Shown here piece by piece: positions 36,231 through 47,596 of a stretch of 64,000 nucleotides of DNA; the stretch's first letter is position 1; each line of letters opens with the position of its first letter. The position numbers and the translations under genes were made by a program. The stretch covers positions 36,002,168-36,066,167 of the forward strand of contig NC_092569.1 in the NCBI RefSeq assembly GCF_037975245.1, given 5' to 3'. The stretch comes from Apostichopus japonicus (taxonomy: Eukaryota; Echinodermata; Holothuroidea; Aspidochirotida; Stichopodidae). The notes under the pieces were generated by a model that saw only the letters and a program-made list of their open reading frames with translations, did not search any database and was not told the origin of the DNA.

Positions 36231-37577
36231 GATTCATCTAATAGCACCAATTCAATATGTTTGTGTTTATTTTTTTTTTACTTATTACAGATTCATCTAA
36301 TTGCAGCACCTCAATATGTTTGTGTTTAATTTCTATTTATTTTTTGTCAGATCCATCTAATAGCACCACCTCAATTTGTTTGTCTTTATTTTTGTTTATT
36401 TTTTCAGATTCATCTAAAGCACCACCTCAATATATTTGTATTTATTTTTATTTATTTTTTCAGATCCATCAAATAGCACCACCTCAATATATTTGTGTTA
36501 ATTTTTTCAGGTTCATCTAATACCACCTACTCAATATGTTTGTGTTTTATTTTATTTTATTATTTTTATTCAGATCCATCTAAAAGCACCACCTCAATAT
36601 GTTTGTGTTTATTTGTGTTTATTTACTCAGATCCATCTAATAGCACCACCTCAATATGTTTGTGTTTATTTGTGTTTATTTACTCAGATCCATCTAATAG
36701 CACCACCTCAATATATTTGTGTTTATTTACTAAGATCCATCTAATAGCACCAACTCAATATGTTTGTGTTTATTTGTGTTTATTTATTCAGATCCATCTA
36801 ATAGCACCATCTCAATATGTTTGTGTTTTATTTTATTTATTTTTATTAAGATCCATCTAATAGCACCACCTCAATATGTCGTGACCACACAAACCTTGGA
36901 TAGAGTGGAAGGGTTGGCCAAGTTAAACCAGGCCATAGAGAAGATCCGAGATGCGATAGAGAATTCCAATGGAACGTATAATGTCATCATGGCAGTAAGT
37001 AGCACATAAGTAGCACATTATAAATAGTCTACCCATATGCATACTATTAGCCACCCACTGAGCGTACCAGTTGATGATGGCTTATCAGAACCGTACCTCC
37101 CAGGAATCTCTTGACCTCTAAATTTTGTATAATGGAGTTCAAAATCAGATCGACAGGGAAGGTTTAGTTTAGTGAATCGGAGGGATTAGCTGCTTTGGGT
37201 CGTGTTTATTTCTTCTATTTCTGGACAGGTTTTCTAGATTTGTTTGGGTTGTATGTCGGGTGATCTTTGACGCTGGTGCTGTGGGGATTACGATACAGAA
37301 GAGAGAACATGTTTTGTGTACCAGAGTTGCTCCCAACCACAGAGCTCTCCCGATATCCAACACTGTCGCTGTAACAGTTGCTACTACTACCTGTGAGCTA
37401 ACACCAAAGATGAGGAATCATTATCAAACATTTTGTCTTCTTCTTCTTTATCAATCCCAGCCAAAGGTTGTAACAGACACAGATGAAGCTGAACTAGCCA
37501 GACATCTGACGGAGCTTGAGAAACAGAACATGGAGGTCGATGGAGACAACGATGCAGACGACCTCGGAGAACAGTGA
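31698..37577 (+). CDS. EIF2S1: Eukaryotic translation initiation factor 2 subunit alpha
   Basis: Seven coding exons: 31698-31935, 33249-33328, 34199-34350, 35179-35285, 35950-36047, 36851-36994 and 37461-37577. They total 936 bases and give a 311 aa protein, against about 315 in vertebrates. All junctions are GT-AG and all phases fit. eIF2alpha is the regulatory subunit of the eIF2 GTPase that brings initiator tRNA to the ribosome. The N-terminal S1-type RNA-binding domain (about residues 15-90) contains [12 protein letters not shown]. Its second serine, residue 51 counting Met, is the site phosphorylated by stress kinases to shut down initiation. The helical middle and the C-terminal domain follow ([23 protein letters not shown]), with an acidic end. 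Introns 4 and 5 hold tandem repeats built from the acceptor of the following exon. Exon 6's own acceptor (TTTTATTAAG) is weaker than most decoys. An AATAAA lies at 38213. Confidence 0.96.
32475..32595 (-). repeat. tRNA-derived SINE fragment in EIF2S1 intron 1
   Basis: Read on the minus strand, it has an A-box-like TGTAGCAGTTAAAGTG and a B-box GGGTTCAATCC at about the spacing of a tRNA promoter. Non-tRNA sequence follows. There is no cloverleaf acceptor pairing, so this is a SINE fragment and not a tRNA gene. Confidence 0.5.
32719..32761. repeat. Hairpin in EIF2S1 intron 1
   Basis: CAACCATGGAGGT and its inverse ACCTCCATGGTT flank a short loop, with outer bases also largely pairing (AGTT / AACT). 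It is an isolated intronic palindrome of unknown role. Confidence 0.5.
35430..35955 (+). repeat. Tandem repeat of the exon 5 acceptor in EIF2S1 intron 4
   Basis: Diverged repeats of about 50-60 bases end at the true exon 5 start (35950). The core is the acceptor region TATTGATCACTTCAG followed by the first exon bases ATAT. Near-exact acceptor copies end around 35667 and 35780. Looser ones (GATCACATCAG and similar) lie near 35615 and 35893, with further decayed copies back to about 35440. Larger blocks of about 277 bases also repeat (from about 35590 and 35868). Confidence 0.75.
36156..36229. repeat. TA dinucleotide microsatellite
   Basis: Uninterrupted alternating TA of about 74 bases in EIF2S1 intron 5, directly upstream of the splice-junction minisatellite. 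Confidence 0.95.
36227..36879 (+). repeat. Splice-acceptor minisatellite in EIF2S1 intron 5, 12 units
   Basis: Twelve units spaced 47-63 bases apart. Each consists of a T-rich tract, CAG (or AAG), then a copy of the first ~28 bases of exon 6 (ATCCATCTAATAGCACCACC and onward to CAATATGT). Unit starts, counted at the base after AG, are 36232, 36291, 36351, 36408, 36464, 36511, 36574, 36631, 36688, 36735, 36792 and 36851. The last is the real exon 6. Nine of the eleven decoys carry a CAG after a pyrimidine-rich stretch, so they look like usable acceptors. Copies 8 to 9 stay in frame, but most spacings do not, and use of unit 11 puts a stop at the real exon start. Confidence 0.95.
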
Positions 37578-38799
37578 AGTGAATATGAAGAGTCAGGTGA
37601 CAAACCTGGCAACATTGATTTATACATTAGTCAGTGGAGAATCCATTGCTATGGACAATTGGTGACCTTTGACCCATTTGGAGCTTGTTTTGTGTTAAAG
37701 TGGATAATACAAATGATTCCACCTACAGTAGTTCATGAGACATCATTTACAGAGCATTTAGACTAGTTGATGAACTGTTGGGTACTATTTTATAAGGCAT
37801 CTGGCAATTCTAAGGCTAAGAGTCCATGTGTGTACTGTATGCTAGTCATAACCTGTTTGTGTTTATGGTTATTACACTAACATTGTGCAACGTTATGTTT
37901 GTATCTTGGTTGTAAACATCATAAGTATTTTCCCTCAGTTATACTTTGAAGACATCAAAGTAATTACTATTTTCTGCTATTATACTTGTTTGACTGTCAA
38001 ACTTGAAGCAAGGACACGTCCTCTCTCTCTCATAAACAGTCAGTAACCATCAATGCCCTCAACAATTATTTGTGAAATGAACTTTTTGGATACTTGGAAC
38101 GAGTGCTGCTTTCTGAAATGATGTTTCAACCAAAATACTGACCAGATTACAGAACTTATCTTCAAGTCATTAGTGCAGAAAAGTATATTCATTGTCTGTA
38201 AATCATCAGCACAATAAATCAATTAGTTTCTATACTTAAAACAGAGAGCCAACTCCCAGAGATCATCATTAACATTAACATTATCACAGAGGTTATCATT
38301 AACATTATCACAGACATGAATGTGTTTGGCATTGTTACTCTACTCTAGATTACATAGGGTTGGATGTAAACCATTAACCTAAGGTTTGGGATGATCTTTC
38401 TGTTCTTTGATATTTCTGTCTTTAATTAGTCATGCCTGTAAAGTTAAAGGAGTATTCCATCACAAGTATTGCCTCTCATCAACTCATGAGGGTCTCAAAT
38501 TTATAAATCTGCCGCTAGGTTAGTTGGTTTACATTTTAATTGTCATCAAATGCTTCAATAGTTCTTCTGTTGTTTTTGTATTTACGATTCCCTTAAAACC
38601 TTTCATAACTTTTTTGTTCTTAATAACGTAGTTGTTGATACTACTTTAAATACACAAGATAAAAGTATCTTTTAATCTGTCAACTTTAGCTACAACTTTG
38701 GAAGTAATAAATATATCCAAAGTGAGAAACATGACTGTATTTATGATCTCTATCTCTTTAAAAGTCTTTAATGTCAGTGGATTGTATTGTCATCCATAT
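37578..38799 (+). other. 3' flank and probable 3' UTR of EIF2S1
   Basis: No coding feature. It contains a direct repeat of ATTAACATTATCACAGA (about 38271-38315) and an AATAAA at 38213-38218. Confidence 0.5.
38213..38218 (+). terminator. Candidate polyadenylation signal for EIF2S1
   Basis: Canonical AATAAA 636 bases after the stop codon. It is a plausible end of the mRNA, but other ends cannot be ruled out. Confidence 0.4.
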
Positions 38800-39735
38800 T
38801 GCTGTCCATTTTGTTATGGATGCCTGTATGCACCTTCAGTATCAAACCGATTGCCTGTCCATTTTGTGATGGATGCCTGTATGCACCTTAAGTATCAAAC
38901 CAATTTGCTTTTAATTTTGTGATGGATGCTTGTATGCACCTTGAGTATCAATCCGAATTGCTGTTCATTTTGTGATGGATGCCTGTATGCACCTTCTGTA
39001 TCATACCGATTTCCTGTCCATTTTGTGATGGATGCCTGTATGCACCTTCTGTATCAAACCGATTTCCTGTCCATTTTGTGATGGATGCCTGTATGCACCT
39101 TAAATATCAAACCAATTTGCTTTTAATTTTGTGATGGATGCTTGTATGCACCTTGAGTATCAATCCGAATTGCTGTTCATTTTGTGATGGATGCCTGTAT
39201 GCACCTTCTGTATCATACCGATTTCCTGTCCATTTTGTGATGGATGCCTGTATGCACCTTCTGTATCGTACCGATTTCCTGTCCATTTTGTGATGGATGC
39301 CTGTATGCACCTTAAGTATCAAACCAATTTGCTTTTAATTTTGTGATGGATGCTTGTATGCACCTTGAGTATCAATCCGAATTGCTGTTCATTTTGTGAT
39401 GGATGCCTGTATGCACCTTCTGTATCATACCAATTGATGTCCATTTTTTGATGGATGCCTGTATGCACCTTCAGTATCATACCAATTGATGTCCATTTTG
39501 TGATGGATGCCTGTATGCACTCTCAGTATCAAACCAATTTGATGTTCATTTTGTGATGGATGCCTATATGCACCTTCAATATCAAACCGATTTCCTGTCC
39601 ATTTTGTGATGGATGCCTGTATGCACCTTAAGTACAAACCAATTTGATGTCCATTTTGTGATGGCTGTCTGTATGCACCCTCAGTATCAAACCAATTTGC
39701 TGTCCATTTTGTGATGGATGACAGTATGCGCCTTC
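38800..39735. repeat. Minisatellite of about 56-bp units, about 17 copies
   Basis: Each unit contains GATGGATGCCTGTATGCACC followed by a variable AGTATCAAACC segment and CCATTTTGT. A three- to four-unit block keyed by TTTGCTTTTAATTTTGTGAT recurs at about 38907, 39117 and 39327, giving a higher-order period near 210 bases. It lies between the convergent EIF2S1 and RTN4IP1-like genes. It shows no match to an exon edge, unlike the intronic arrays. Confidence 0.9.
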
Positions 39736-40842
39736 AGCTGAAGGATTCTTCATCAATGAAATACAGCATCAAGAAAGCTGGTCGATACGGAGGTGTCCCT
39801 CAACATTTCCAAAGTGAATATCTTGGTGTATTTATTGGGTAAAATAAGGCTGTGTTTTCCCCGCTTTTATGTAGGCCTACCTTTACCCTGACTCCTTACT
39901 CCAATAATACAATATCACGATAGCTGGTTTCATCAAGTATCATTCATCATTTGCAGTTGAACAAGTTATAGCATATTCAAGAACAATTTGTTAAATTTAT
40001 CCTTTGTTCTTCCTTACGGCTGTTAATAAAGTAACCCCGCCATGTCATATGTATAGAGGTACTTCATATGAAGTAGCAAGAAGTACGATTAGTTTTATGG
40101 AACTTTGGATAAGTTGCTATTAATGTTTGTTAACCATGCGTAATACAATAATAACAGAAATCAAGCAAACGTTTGAGATTCGGATATTTTATTGGATTTG
40201 GAGAGTGAATTGCATCATGAGAAGTGGAACTGAGTACCATAGTGTCAGCTTAGATGAAAAGTTCTATCATAATTTGAAACAAGTCTAAAATATGGGAGTT
40301 TGTGAGGCTGATTAGTGGAATTTAAGTTTAAATAGTAAATAGAAGCTAACTACAACAGCACTAAGGTTTACCCTACCCCGCCCCCCCCCCCCCCATTACA
40401 TGCTTTTAAGATCTTTCTGAAGGGGTTAATAACAGTTGAGTTGATATAAATAACTAACACCAAATATTACTTGATAGTCGTGAGTTTCGACATTATCATT
40501 CGACTCCTTTTTTGTAAAAAATACAAATTGGAAGACTTTCTACTAAATTTCAAGTTGGACGTACCATCCGTTGCTAAGGTTACAAAAAAATCCAAAGGTG
40601 CTTGATTATCTAGCCTTGTCTGGTAGATTGAGAAATCGCAATCTCATTCTTGGTTATATCGTCAAGTTTGGTAAACTCAGTGAAAAACATGGTAACCAAA
40701 TTACAGACAAAACACCTTACTTTTCTTATTCATAAGGATGGATAACATTTTGTAACCTAACTATATGAAACATTTCCCATTGGTCTCTTGTATATTCCCG
40801 AATTGGTCTCTTGTATTTGCGTAATAACAACTGTGGGTCTCT
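39736..40842. other. Interval between the minisatellite and the RTN4IP1-like gene end
   Basis: No gene recognised. A TTTATT at about 40186 (AATAAA on the minus strand) could end the minus-strand transcript. A poly-C run lies at about 40379-40394. Confidence 0.4.
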
Positions 40843-43800
40843 TCAGTGATCATAATCAGGTATAGTGACCACCATCTTACCCCGGGCGTGACCCTGTTTG
40901 ACCCGATTGAGGGCGTCGTTAGCGTCTAGCATGTCATAGGTGGTATCGATGCAGGCTCTAATCTGAAAAAGTAGAAACGACAGAGGGATTATACCAATTT
41001 ATGTAATGAATAAATATTATCTGGTCCAAAGCAAATTGGGGGATGAAAAGAAGTTAAACCGGAATGTCAAACCCATCCCTTACTGTACTGTTCAGACTAG
41101 TTGTGCAATCCCCCCCCCCCCCCTGTATCAACTGACAGTTTTCGAAAGCACAACCGGATCAAGACAACCATTTTTACAATTCATAAGTCCTTCCGGACGT
41201 TTTATCTGCGTGGCGAACTTCTTGCATCTTGTGGTATCTGGTAATTGTTGCCTTCAAAATGATGAAACATTACGTCATGGACTGGGGCGGACTGGGGCAT
41301 GAATTTTTACCAGCTGAGGGATCCATCAGGCAGGAGCTTGCAACAGCGATCGACGCACAATAGGCACTTTGTACAAGAGTAGAACTTTCCCAACCAGGAG
41401 AAACCAGGCGCCTCGTAACCTGCGGTGGACCGGTCCAGAGCCAGTAAGCCGGAAGGCCAAACCGCCCGGTCATCCATTTACTTGAGAACGTAATGACTAT
41501 ACAATATTATTCTTTACCACATACCTTGCCTTCCTGTACCAGTTCGGCGATCTCACCTAGTCTTGCTCCACTTTGTTCATGGAACGAATGAACAAATAGT
41601 TTTCCATAGAACAATTTCTGTAAAGAAATAAACTACTCTTGTAAAAGCATTAGCATTTTTCGACAAAATTATCAAATTTCCATTAGTTTCGGAAGGTTGG
41701 GAACCAAATTGATAGCCCATAATCGGAATGGCATCTCGGTGATTTAAAAATTCTCCTAAAACATCTCCTGAAATTCCACGAGGGGTGGAGGAGCCGGTGG
41801 AACAGGGGATAACACCCCCCCCCGCCCACCACCACCACACCCATCCCCTATATTTTGTAAAACCTCAAAAGGATCACATTCATAGCTTAGTAAGTTCCCC
41901 AATTGTTAAACATTTGAAATAATATTAAAAAGTGTCTTTTTTGTTATTTAAAATGTGCACTGTTGTTGAAAACTTAAGCATAAAGTAATTAACAAGTGCC
42001 ATTTGTTGCGTTATTTTAAACAAGTAATTTTAAAGGGCCATTTGAATTCAACATATTTATCCCTGAACAAAAATGGCTAAAATCGTCACAGCAGATAGTA
42101 AATAGTTGTGCACATGCGGTGTTAGGGGAGTTTATGCTTGTTGAGTGTGATTTTTTCACTCAATACTTTACAACCGGCTGCACAATGCGTCGACCGAACA
42201 CGACTCGACTCAACTGGACAGCCGTAACACCGTTTTCAATAGTCCTCAATGCATGTATGGCCATAGTTTAATCTATCTCATTTGAAAGGAATCCCTTTAC
42301 CAATGGACAAAAGAAAATAGTTTGTTGCTAAAGCAAGTATCCGCTTTTAGAACCGCATTGTTCTTCGTATAGTGAAATAACTTATATAACCATATTTTCA
42401 GGCCTAATGAGGGTAAGGGTGGGGATCGGGGTGAGCGGGGGACAACGCTGGGGTTTGTTTGGTGGTCCGTGAAATATGGAGGGGTCGGGGAAATACGGGG
42501 TACATGAAGAGTGTGAATTCTTCCCCCAGAGCCCGACCATGGCTCACGACGCCTCTACATATTTATCAAAGATGTCGGTTGTGACATCTATCAATATAGG
42601 CTACCAGCAAAATATTTCGTAGCCCGGAACAATGTATTACAACAATTATCACTAATGATTTGGTGGTTTCTTTCTCTGTACCTGAGGAATCTTAATCTTG
42701 ATCTTATCGACAAGATTGACCACGGAACCAATGATGAAACCAAAGCGATCCAAGTTTCGCATAACAGGTGTAACTATGGTTACCACCGCACCGCCAGACC
42801 GGCAAACCGCCAAACAGGAACGGTATGTATCATTTCCGCCTCTCGTACAGAAGACGTAGTCAAATCTGGAATTAAGATTTAACAAAATCATTTTTTTTTT
42901 AATGTGCATGGAGATTGACTAAAACTCATTTTCTAAAATTGTTAGCGTAAAATATTTAGTTAGTGGTCCTGCATTTCCTTCTTTGCAATTACCCAAAATT
43001 ATTAAGTAAACAGGTTTACAAATCCCCATACTTACTTGGATCAATACAACAACAAAACACTATTTGTTGATGATGATCTTCTCCAGCTAATAAGATTAGA
43101 GGCTTTTAGCTGTTTCCCTACAAGGAAACAGAAGCAACTTCTCGTTGAAACGACTGGTATTGAGACCTGGTTCTGATGTGTCGGCCATGTTTTAACCCAA
43201 AGCTTTCCGCCGTTTAGCTGGCCAAGCATTATACTGCACAGTGGTCAAACTAAGAAGACAAGGCCTGTTGTGTAAACACATGTCGGGTCTTGCAATAAGA
43301 ATTTGAAGTAATTGTACGGAATCTTACATGGCGGAATCTAAGCAGAATTTTGTGTCCTTCAAATTATATTCTAGGACTAATGATGCAACAAGACCACGTG
43401 GTATCAACAGAAATGCATATGCAAAGTATGTTACAACAGTGATGTAATAATAGACTCCTATCACCATTGACTTACTATAAACAAAAGAAAAGTCATGTGA
43501 AAGTGCATTGTTTCCATGGCGGCCTAAAATACCCCGACATAGTAAACGAGCAAGAATGAATTAATACGATCGTTTCTCGTGGCTATCAAAATGTTTTTCC
43601 CAAAAACTATAGTTTTTGTTGAGCGTTAATGAAACAATATGTCAATCATATGTGATTGACATATTGTTTCGCTCAACAGCTCATCAAAATACGTGCAATA
43701 ACCGAACTCGTCACACTTTTACACTTGTTTCAGGCCATGGCTAATATACAGTATTGCATCTCAAAAAGTTTGCCTAAGATATATCTTTTTATGTACCTTT

Positions 43801-46800
43801 CTTTGCCTTCCATAGCAGAAACCAAAGATTCCTTTTTGTAATCGATGACGTCATCCGCTCCTAGTGATCGAACCATTTCGAACCCATCGGCGCTGCATGT
43901 GGTTGTCACGTGACATTCCCACGCTTTCAAGAGTTGAATAACAAAACTTCCAATACCACCAGTGCCAGCTAAAACCAGGACCCTGTGATTAAATTAGACA
44001 GATCTGGAATTGAAGAGAGGTCACTCGGAGTATTCCCAACCAAGTAAAATACGTTAGTAAATCGCATTTATTTAAAACATCCTCATTTCTTAATTGAACA
44101 GTTCTGCAATTTATTTGTGGGCTTTAGCAATAGGCACGCGGTTTTGTTTTTGTAACTATACTGTTGGCATTATATCCGGGTCTACTAGAAAACTCATTTC
44201 ACAACACCTTAACAAATGGTTATGGAACAATATAGGAGAAATTTGTATACGGCGCCTTATTCCGTATACAAAATTGTGACATCACATAAGTATAAGCTAG
44301 GCGCTGCTTGTAGGACTAGTCGTCTGGCCTGGATTAATGAAGGCATTGTTAATCCTGAGAATGTAATTGGTACTAAAGAGGGATAAAAGCAAACACAGTT
44401 TGCTCCTTTAAATTTAAGCAAAATGCATAAAAATTTGCCTGACGAGAGGGGTCATGAGCTAAAGCCCCTGGCTCGGGACATTGCATAGTAGAAATATGGG
44501 AGGAACAATAAGTTAGTCTCATTTTCATATTATATTTAATGAAGAGTGAAGATATTTTGTGACATATTTCCCCCGGGTCCGACGTGGCTGTCGACGCCAC
44601 TGTGTATCCTGCAGTAACCCGTTTGGTTACTGCATGCCCTTACATTTTAAAATACACATTTACCGTTTGCCTTTAGCCGAGGATGGGTTTACTCCAGCTT
44701 TTTGAAGCGCCGGATATGAAGTGTTGATGACGTAAGGAAGTGAAGCAGATTGTGTATGAGTCATGTTTTTAGGCTTTAAGCTGACGTCACGTTCAGACGT
44801 CAAGAAATACTGAGCAAGTGTTCCGGCAGGGTGGAAGAGCATGACACTCGTCCAAACCTGAAGAAAAAAGTCCAGGACAGGATTATGTAAACAGGTAAGA
44901 GAATAATGCCTTATATTACATGATGGGCTTGGAATGAGGTTGTACTAGGCCTGAACTGGGGCTGGAGTATGCATTGTTATATAATATCGGCTGGTGCTGG
45001 ATTGATGGCCAGAGACTGAGAATGGAATGTGCCGAGATCAGGCAGGGATTGAGTTTGACTGTGATCGGAATGGGCTGTGATTGGGCTGAGACTGGAATTA
45101 GTGGAGCAGGGGCAGGAATGGAATTTGGCTTGAGGCTGAATTGATACTGAAATGGGATCATGTGGGTCTGATATAGATTGGGGATTTATTAGACCTAGTG
45201 TCCAATGTTAACTGGATAACAATGGGTACTGAGGATAAAGGTGGTAAAACGGTATCCTTGCCCCACTAATGTCCCACTAATTCCCCCACCACAACTCTCT
45301 CTGTCTCTCTTCCAGGGCTCACAATATAAGATTGATTTGAATTCTAGATATTAATTATTGAAAGATGTATAAGCAAAACCGATCCCACACAATATAAGGT
45401 CACTTCCAGTTTCAAACTTTACATAGACAATTAAATTATTTCCTCGAATAGAGGCTAATGTAGCCATGGCAACGCATCATTATTGTATCTATAAGATCAG
45501 GAAGACTGACCTCATCTCCTGGTTTGAAGTTCATCACGAGTTCACCAACCTCTTCCACCACTCCTGAACAGTCTCGGCCAATGACGAAAGGAAATTCGTT
45601 AGAAAACTGAAATGAAAGCATTTCAGATTATTATAGGCACATTCCCCACTATAATCCCTGACAGATGAACATACAGTACAGACGGTTGTATGAGGATGGT
45701 CACACATAATGGATTTACGGATAATCCGCTGTTAGTGACCCAGTCAGGTATCATGCGATGGGGCGAGACTAATTTAAAGAGAGGGTCGCCCCCTGGTTTT
45801 GTACTGGTGGTGCTAAGATGTTAAGTCACCCCAGGGGAGGGGTCTAAGAGGAAGAATGACAGTAAGAAACCTCTCTCTTTGATTTTATTTTGTCAAATGG
45901 TGGGCGGCGCGTAAATCCAAAATGGTGCTTTATTTTGCATTTTTGGAAACAATGTTGAAGAATCTTCGACTGTTCAGTCTACATGTAACCAATATAGAAC
46001 TAGTATTGTTCGATACAGTTGACAAAAGCCTACAGTGGAATAACGATCTTCCTTACGGGGTTTCGAACCTCTGGACATACAATCAGCGTCCATGGTCTAG
46101 TTGGTTAGGGTGTTCGCAAAAGAAAGCGGGAGGCCCGGGTTCGAATCCCGGTAGAGGCTAAAATTTTTCACTGTTCTGGGTTTTCTATCTCATTAGAATT
46201 TCAAAGATGTGCTGTCTGCCAGTGGTTGGTGGGCTTAGCACTTCCCATTTTTCTAGGGTTAAAGCCCCCCCCCCCCACCCTCCAGCACACACAAACAACA
46301 GAGAGGATACGTGGTTGCTTCCCTGCTTGTATCTCATGGTACAAATAACAGTCCACTGTCGTCGGAGACGACACGGAAACACCATATTGCTCTTTTATCT
46401 GCACGATGAAGAGGCGGATGTTAATCGGGTCGGGGGGGGGGGAGAGGGGAGGGTATTAATGTATTGGGTAATAAACATTCTGGTTTATCATGTGTAATTT
46501 GTTTAGAATAAATTAGCCCTACATGAAATACTGTGAAAATATCATGTTGTGTCTCCCTTCCTCAAAGTTGACTCGCCCAAAGACCGGCGTGACTTACCCC
46601 AAGTTTCGTCCTGATATGTTCTAGCATGTTGCGTCCATAGCCTTCTTTGACACGGTAGTCTATGGGGTTAAGCGATGCTGCCTTCACGCGTATCAGTACA
46701 TCCGTTGCCTTGGTTACACGTGGTCTAGCTATAGTACCTATCTCCATTGGATGAGTGCCATAGCTCTTCACTAATATCGCCTTCATCTTCTTCGTGTCCG

Positions 46801-47596
46801 AAAATAAAATGGCGGGCTCCACTTGTTTATTCGTTGATTTGAGCAGACGATATGATACAATGACAGCACAAGCTGCTACCGCGAGCTTTATGTGTGTTTT
46901 TGTGACTGTTTAAAAAAAAATATGAAAGTGCCAACGATTAGGCCGTTGTTTCTCTCGTTAATCTTTTATTCAGCAGCAACGTCAAGAAATGGACTATAAC
47001 ATGTAAACTCGTTCATTAGTGAGACAATTAAATCCCATTACACATCCCTTGTAGTTAACGCTAAACGACATATGTGTTGCATGGTCGACCTTACAGCACT
47101 GTTTCATATATCACAATATTACAGTAACTTCTGTATAGAGTGTATGTTATAAGTTTTTAACCAAACACATTGCAATGCTCGAATGGCCGGTAAGCAGTTC
47201 ATATTATTAGGCTACCTTCATTTATATTGATAAGGCTTTTACTGAGAGCATAATGCAAATAATACCATCTGGTAGAATTATATGTGCAGTAACTACTTGG
47301 ATGAAGCAGATCTTCTCAGAATAGCGAGACATCAAACTATAACAAGTCAAGCAGTCAATTATTGTATAGGCCTAACAAGGATTATCAATGATAAACCGGG
47401 CTTATCAAACGATACCGCGGTTTTAATTTACTTATCAACCTCAGAATTCCCGTTTTATATTCTGCGATCTTTGTCATCTATACGCACCTGTTCCCATAGT
47501 AACCTCAAAACCTTTATCTGGTGTTAAAAGTGTTGCTGCTGTTGCCACAAACATGAATGCTGATACAAAACACATTTTGCTTCCTTCTACCGCCAT
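40843..47596 (-). CDS. RTN4IP1: RTN4IP1-like zinc-type alcohol dehydrogenase/quinone oxidoreductase family protein
   Basis: Eight coding exons on the minus strand: 47596-47488, 46905-46598, 45606-45511, 44857-44664, 43982-43797, 42865-42682, 41617-41525 and 40962-40843. They total 1290 bases and give 429 aa. All junctions are GT-AG with matching phases. The family is NAD(P)H-dependent medium-chain reductases; the vertebrate relative is mitochondrial. Landmarks in order: KAASLNPIDYRVKEGYGRNM, IGRDCSGVVEEVG, FKPGDEV, ASLPYV, the nucleotide-binding VLVLAGTGGIGSFVIQLLKA, LGADDVIDYK, TIVTP, and a C-terminal VKQGHARGKMVV. Odd points: the N-terminus has two hydrophobic stretches (FVSAFMFVATAATLL and IKLAVAACAVIVSYRLL) instead of an obvious mitochondrial presequence, and the usual FDxxLDNVGG motif is altered to FDYVFCTRGG. 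A diverged paralogue is possible. The start ATG sits in ATGGCGG. Confidence 0.85.
43601..43677. repeat. Adjacent palindrome and hairpin in an RTN4IP1-like intron
   Basis: AAAACTATAGTTTT is a perfect palindrome (around 43601-43618). It is followed at once by a hairpin, GAAACAATATGTCAATCA with its exact inverse TGATTGACATATTGTTTC around a TATG loop. An outer GTTGAGCG / CGCTCAAC pairing flanks this, with five unpaired bases on the left side. It lies about 120 bases beyond the exon 5 donor. Confidence 0.8.
44920..45180. repeat. Degenerate GGGCTGA-type simple repeat in an intron
   Basis: Weakly periodic motifs of the type GACTGGAAT and GGGCTG recur through this intron segment of the RTN4IP1-like gene. 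Old and decayed; no function inferred. Confidence 0.4.
45985..46185 (+). repeat. tRNA-related SINE, copy A
   Basis: The sequence around AGAACTAGTATTGTTCGATA, then CAGCGTCCATGGTCTAGTTG (A-box-like) and GGTTCGAATCCCGG (B box), recurs inverted at about 49955-50215. Acceptor-stem pairing is absent: the 3' TAGAGGC has no partner. It is therefore a SINE in intron 2 of the minus-strand gene. Confidence 0.65.

Noticed and set aside
36257-36860. Open frames across the intron 5 repeat, coding for a repetitive hydrophobic protein
   Set aside because: They are a by-product of the T-rich repeat. eIF2alpha homology begins exactly at 36851 and the upstream frame has no family support.
39107-39637. Repetitive minus-strand frames in the 56-bp minisatellite
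   Set aside because: They arise from the repeat period; no start context, splice sites or family similarity.
41270-41473. Cysteine- and proline-rich minus-strand frame in the last RTN4IP1-like intron
   Set aside because: It sits between two well-supported exons of the same strand and has no phase-compatible place in the gene; probably repeat sequence.
46089-46160. Functional tRNA gene
   Set aside because: A and B boxes are present, but the acceptor arms do not pair and a related copy lies at 49955-50215, so it is a SINE.
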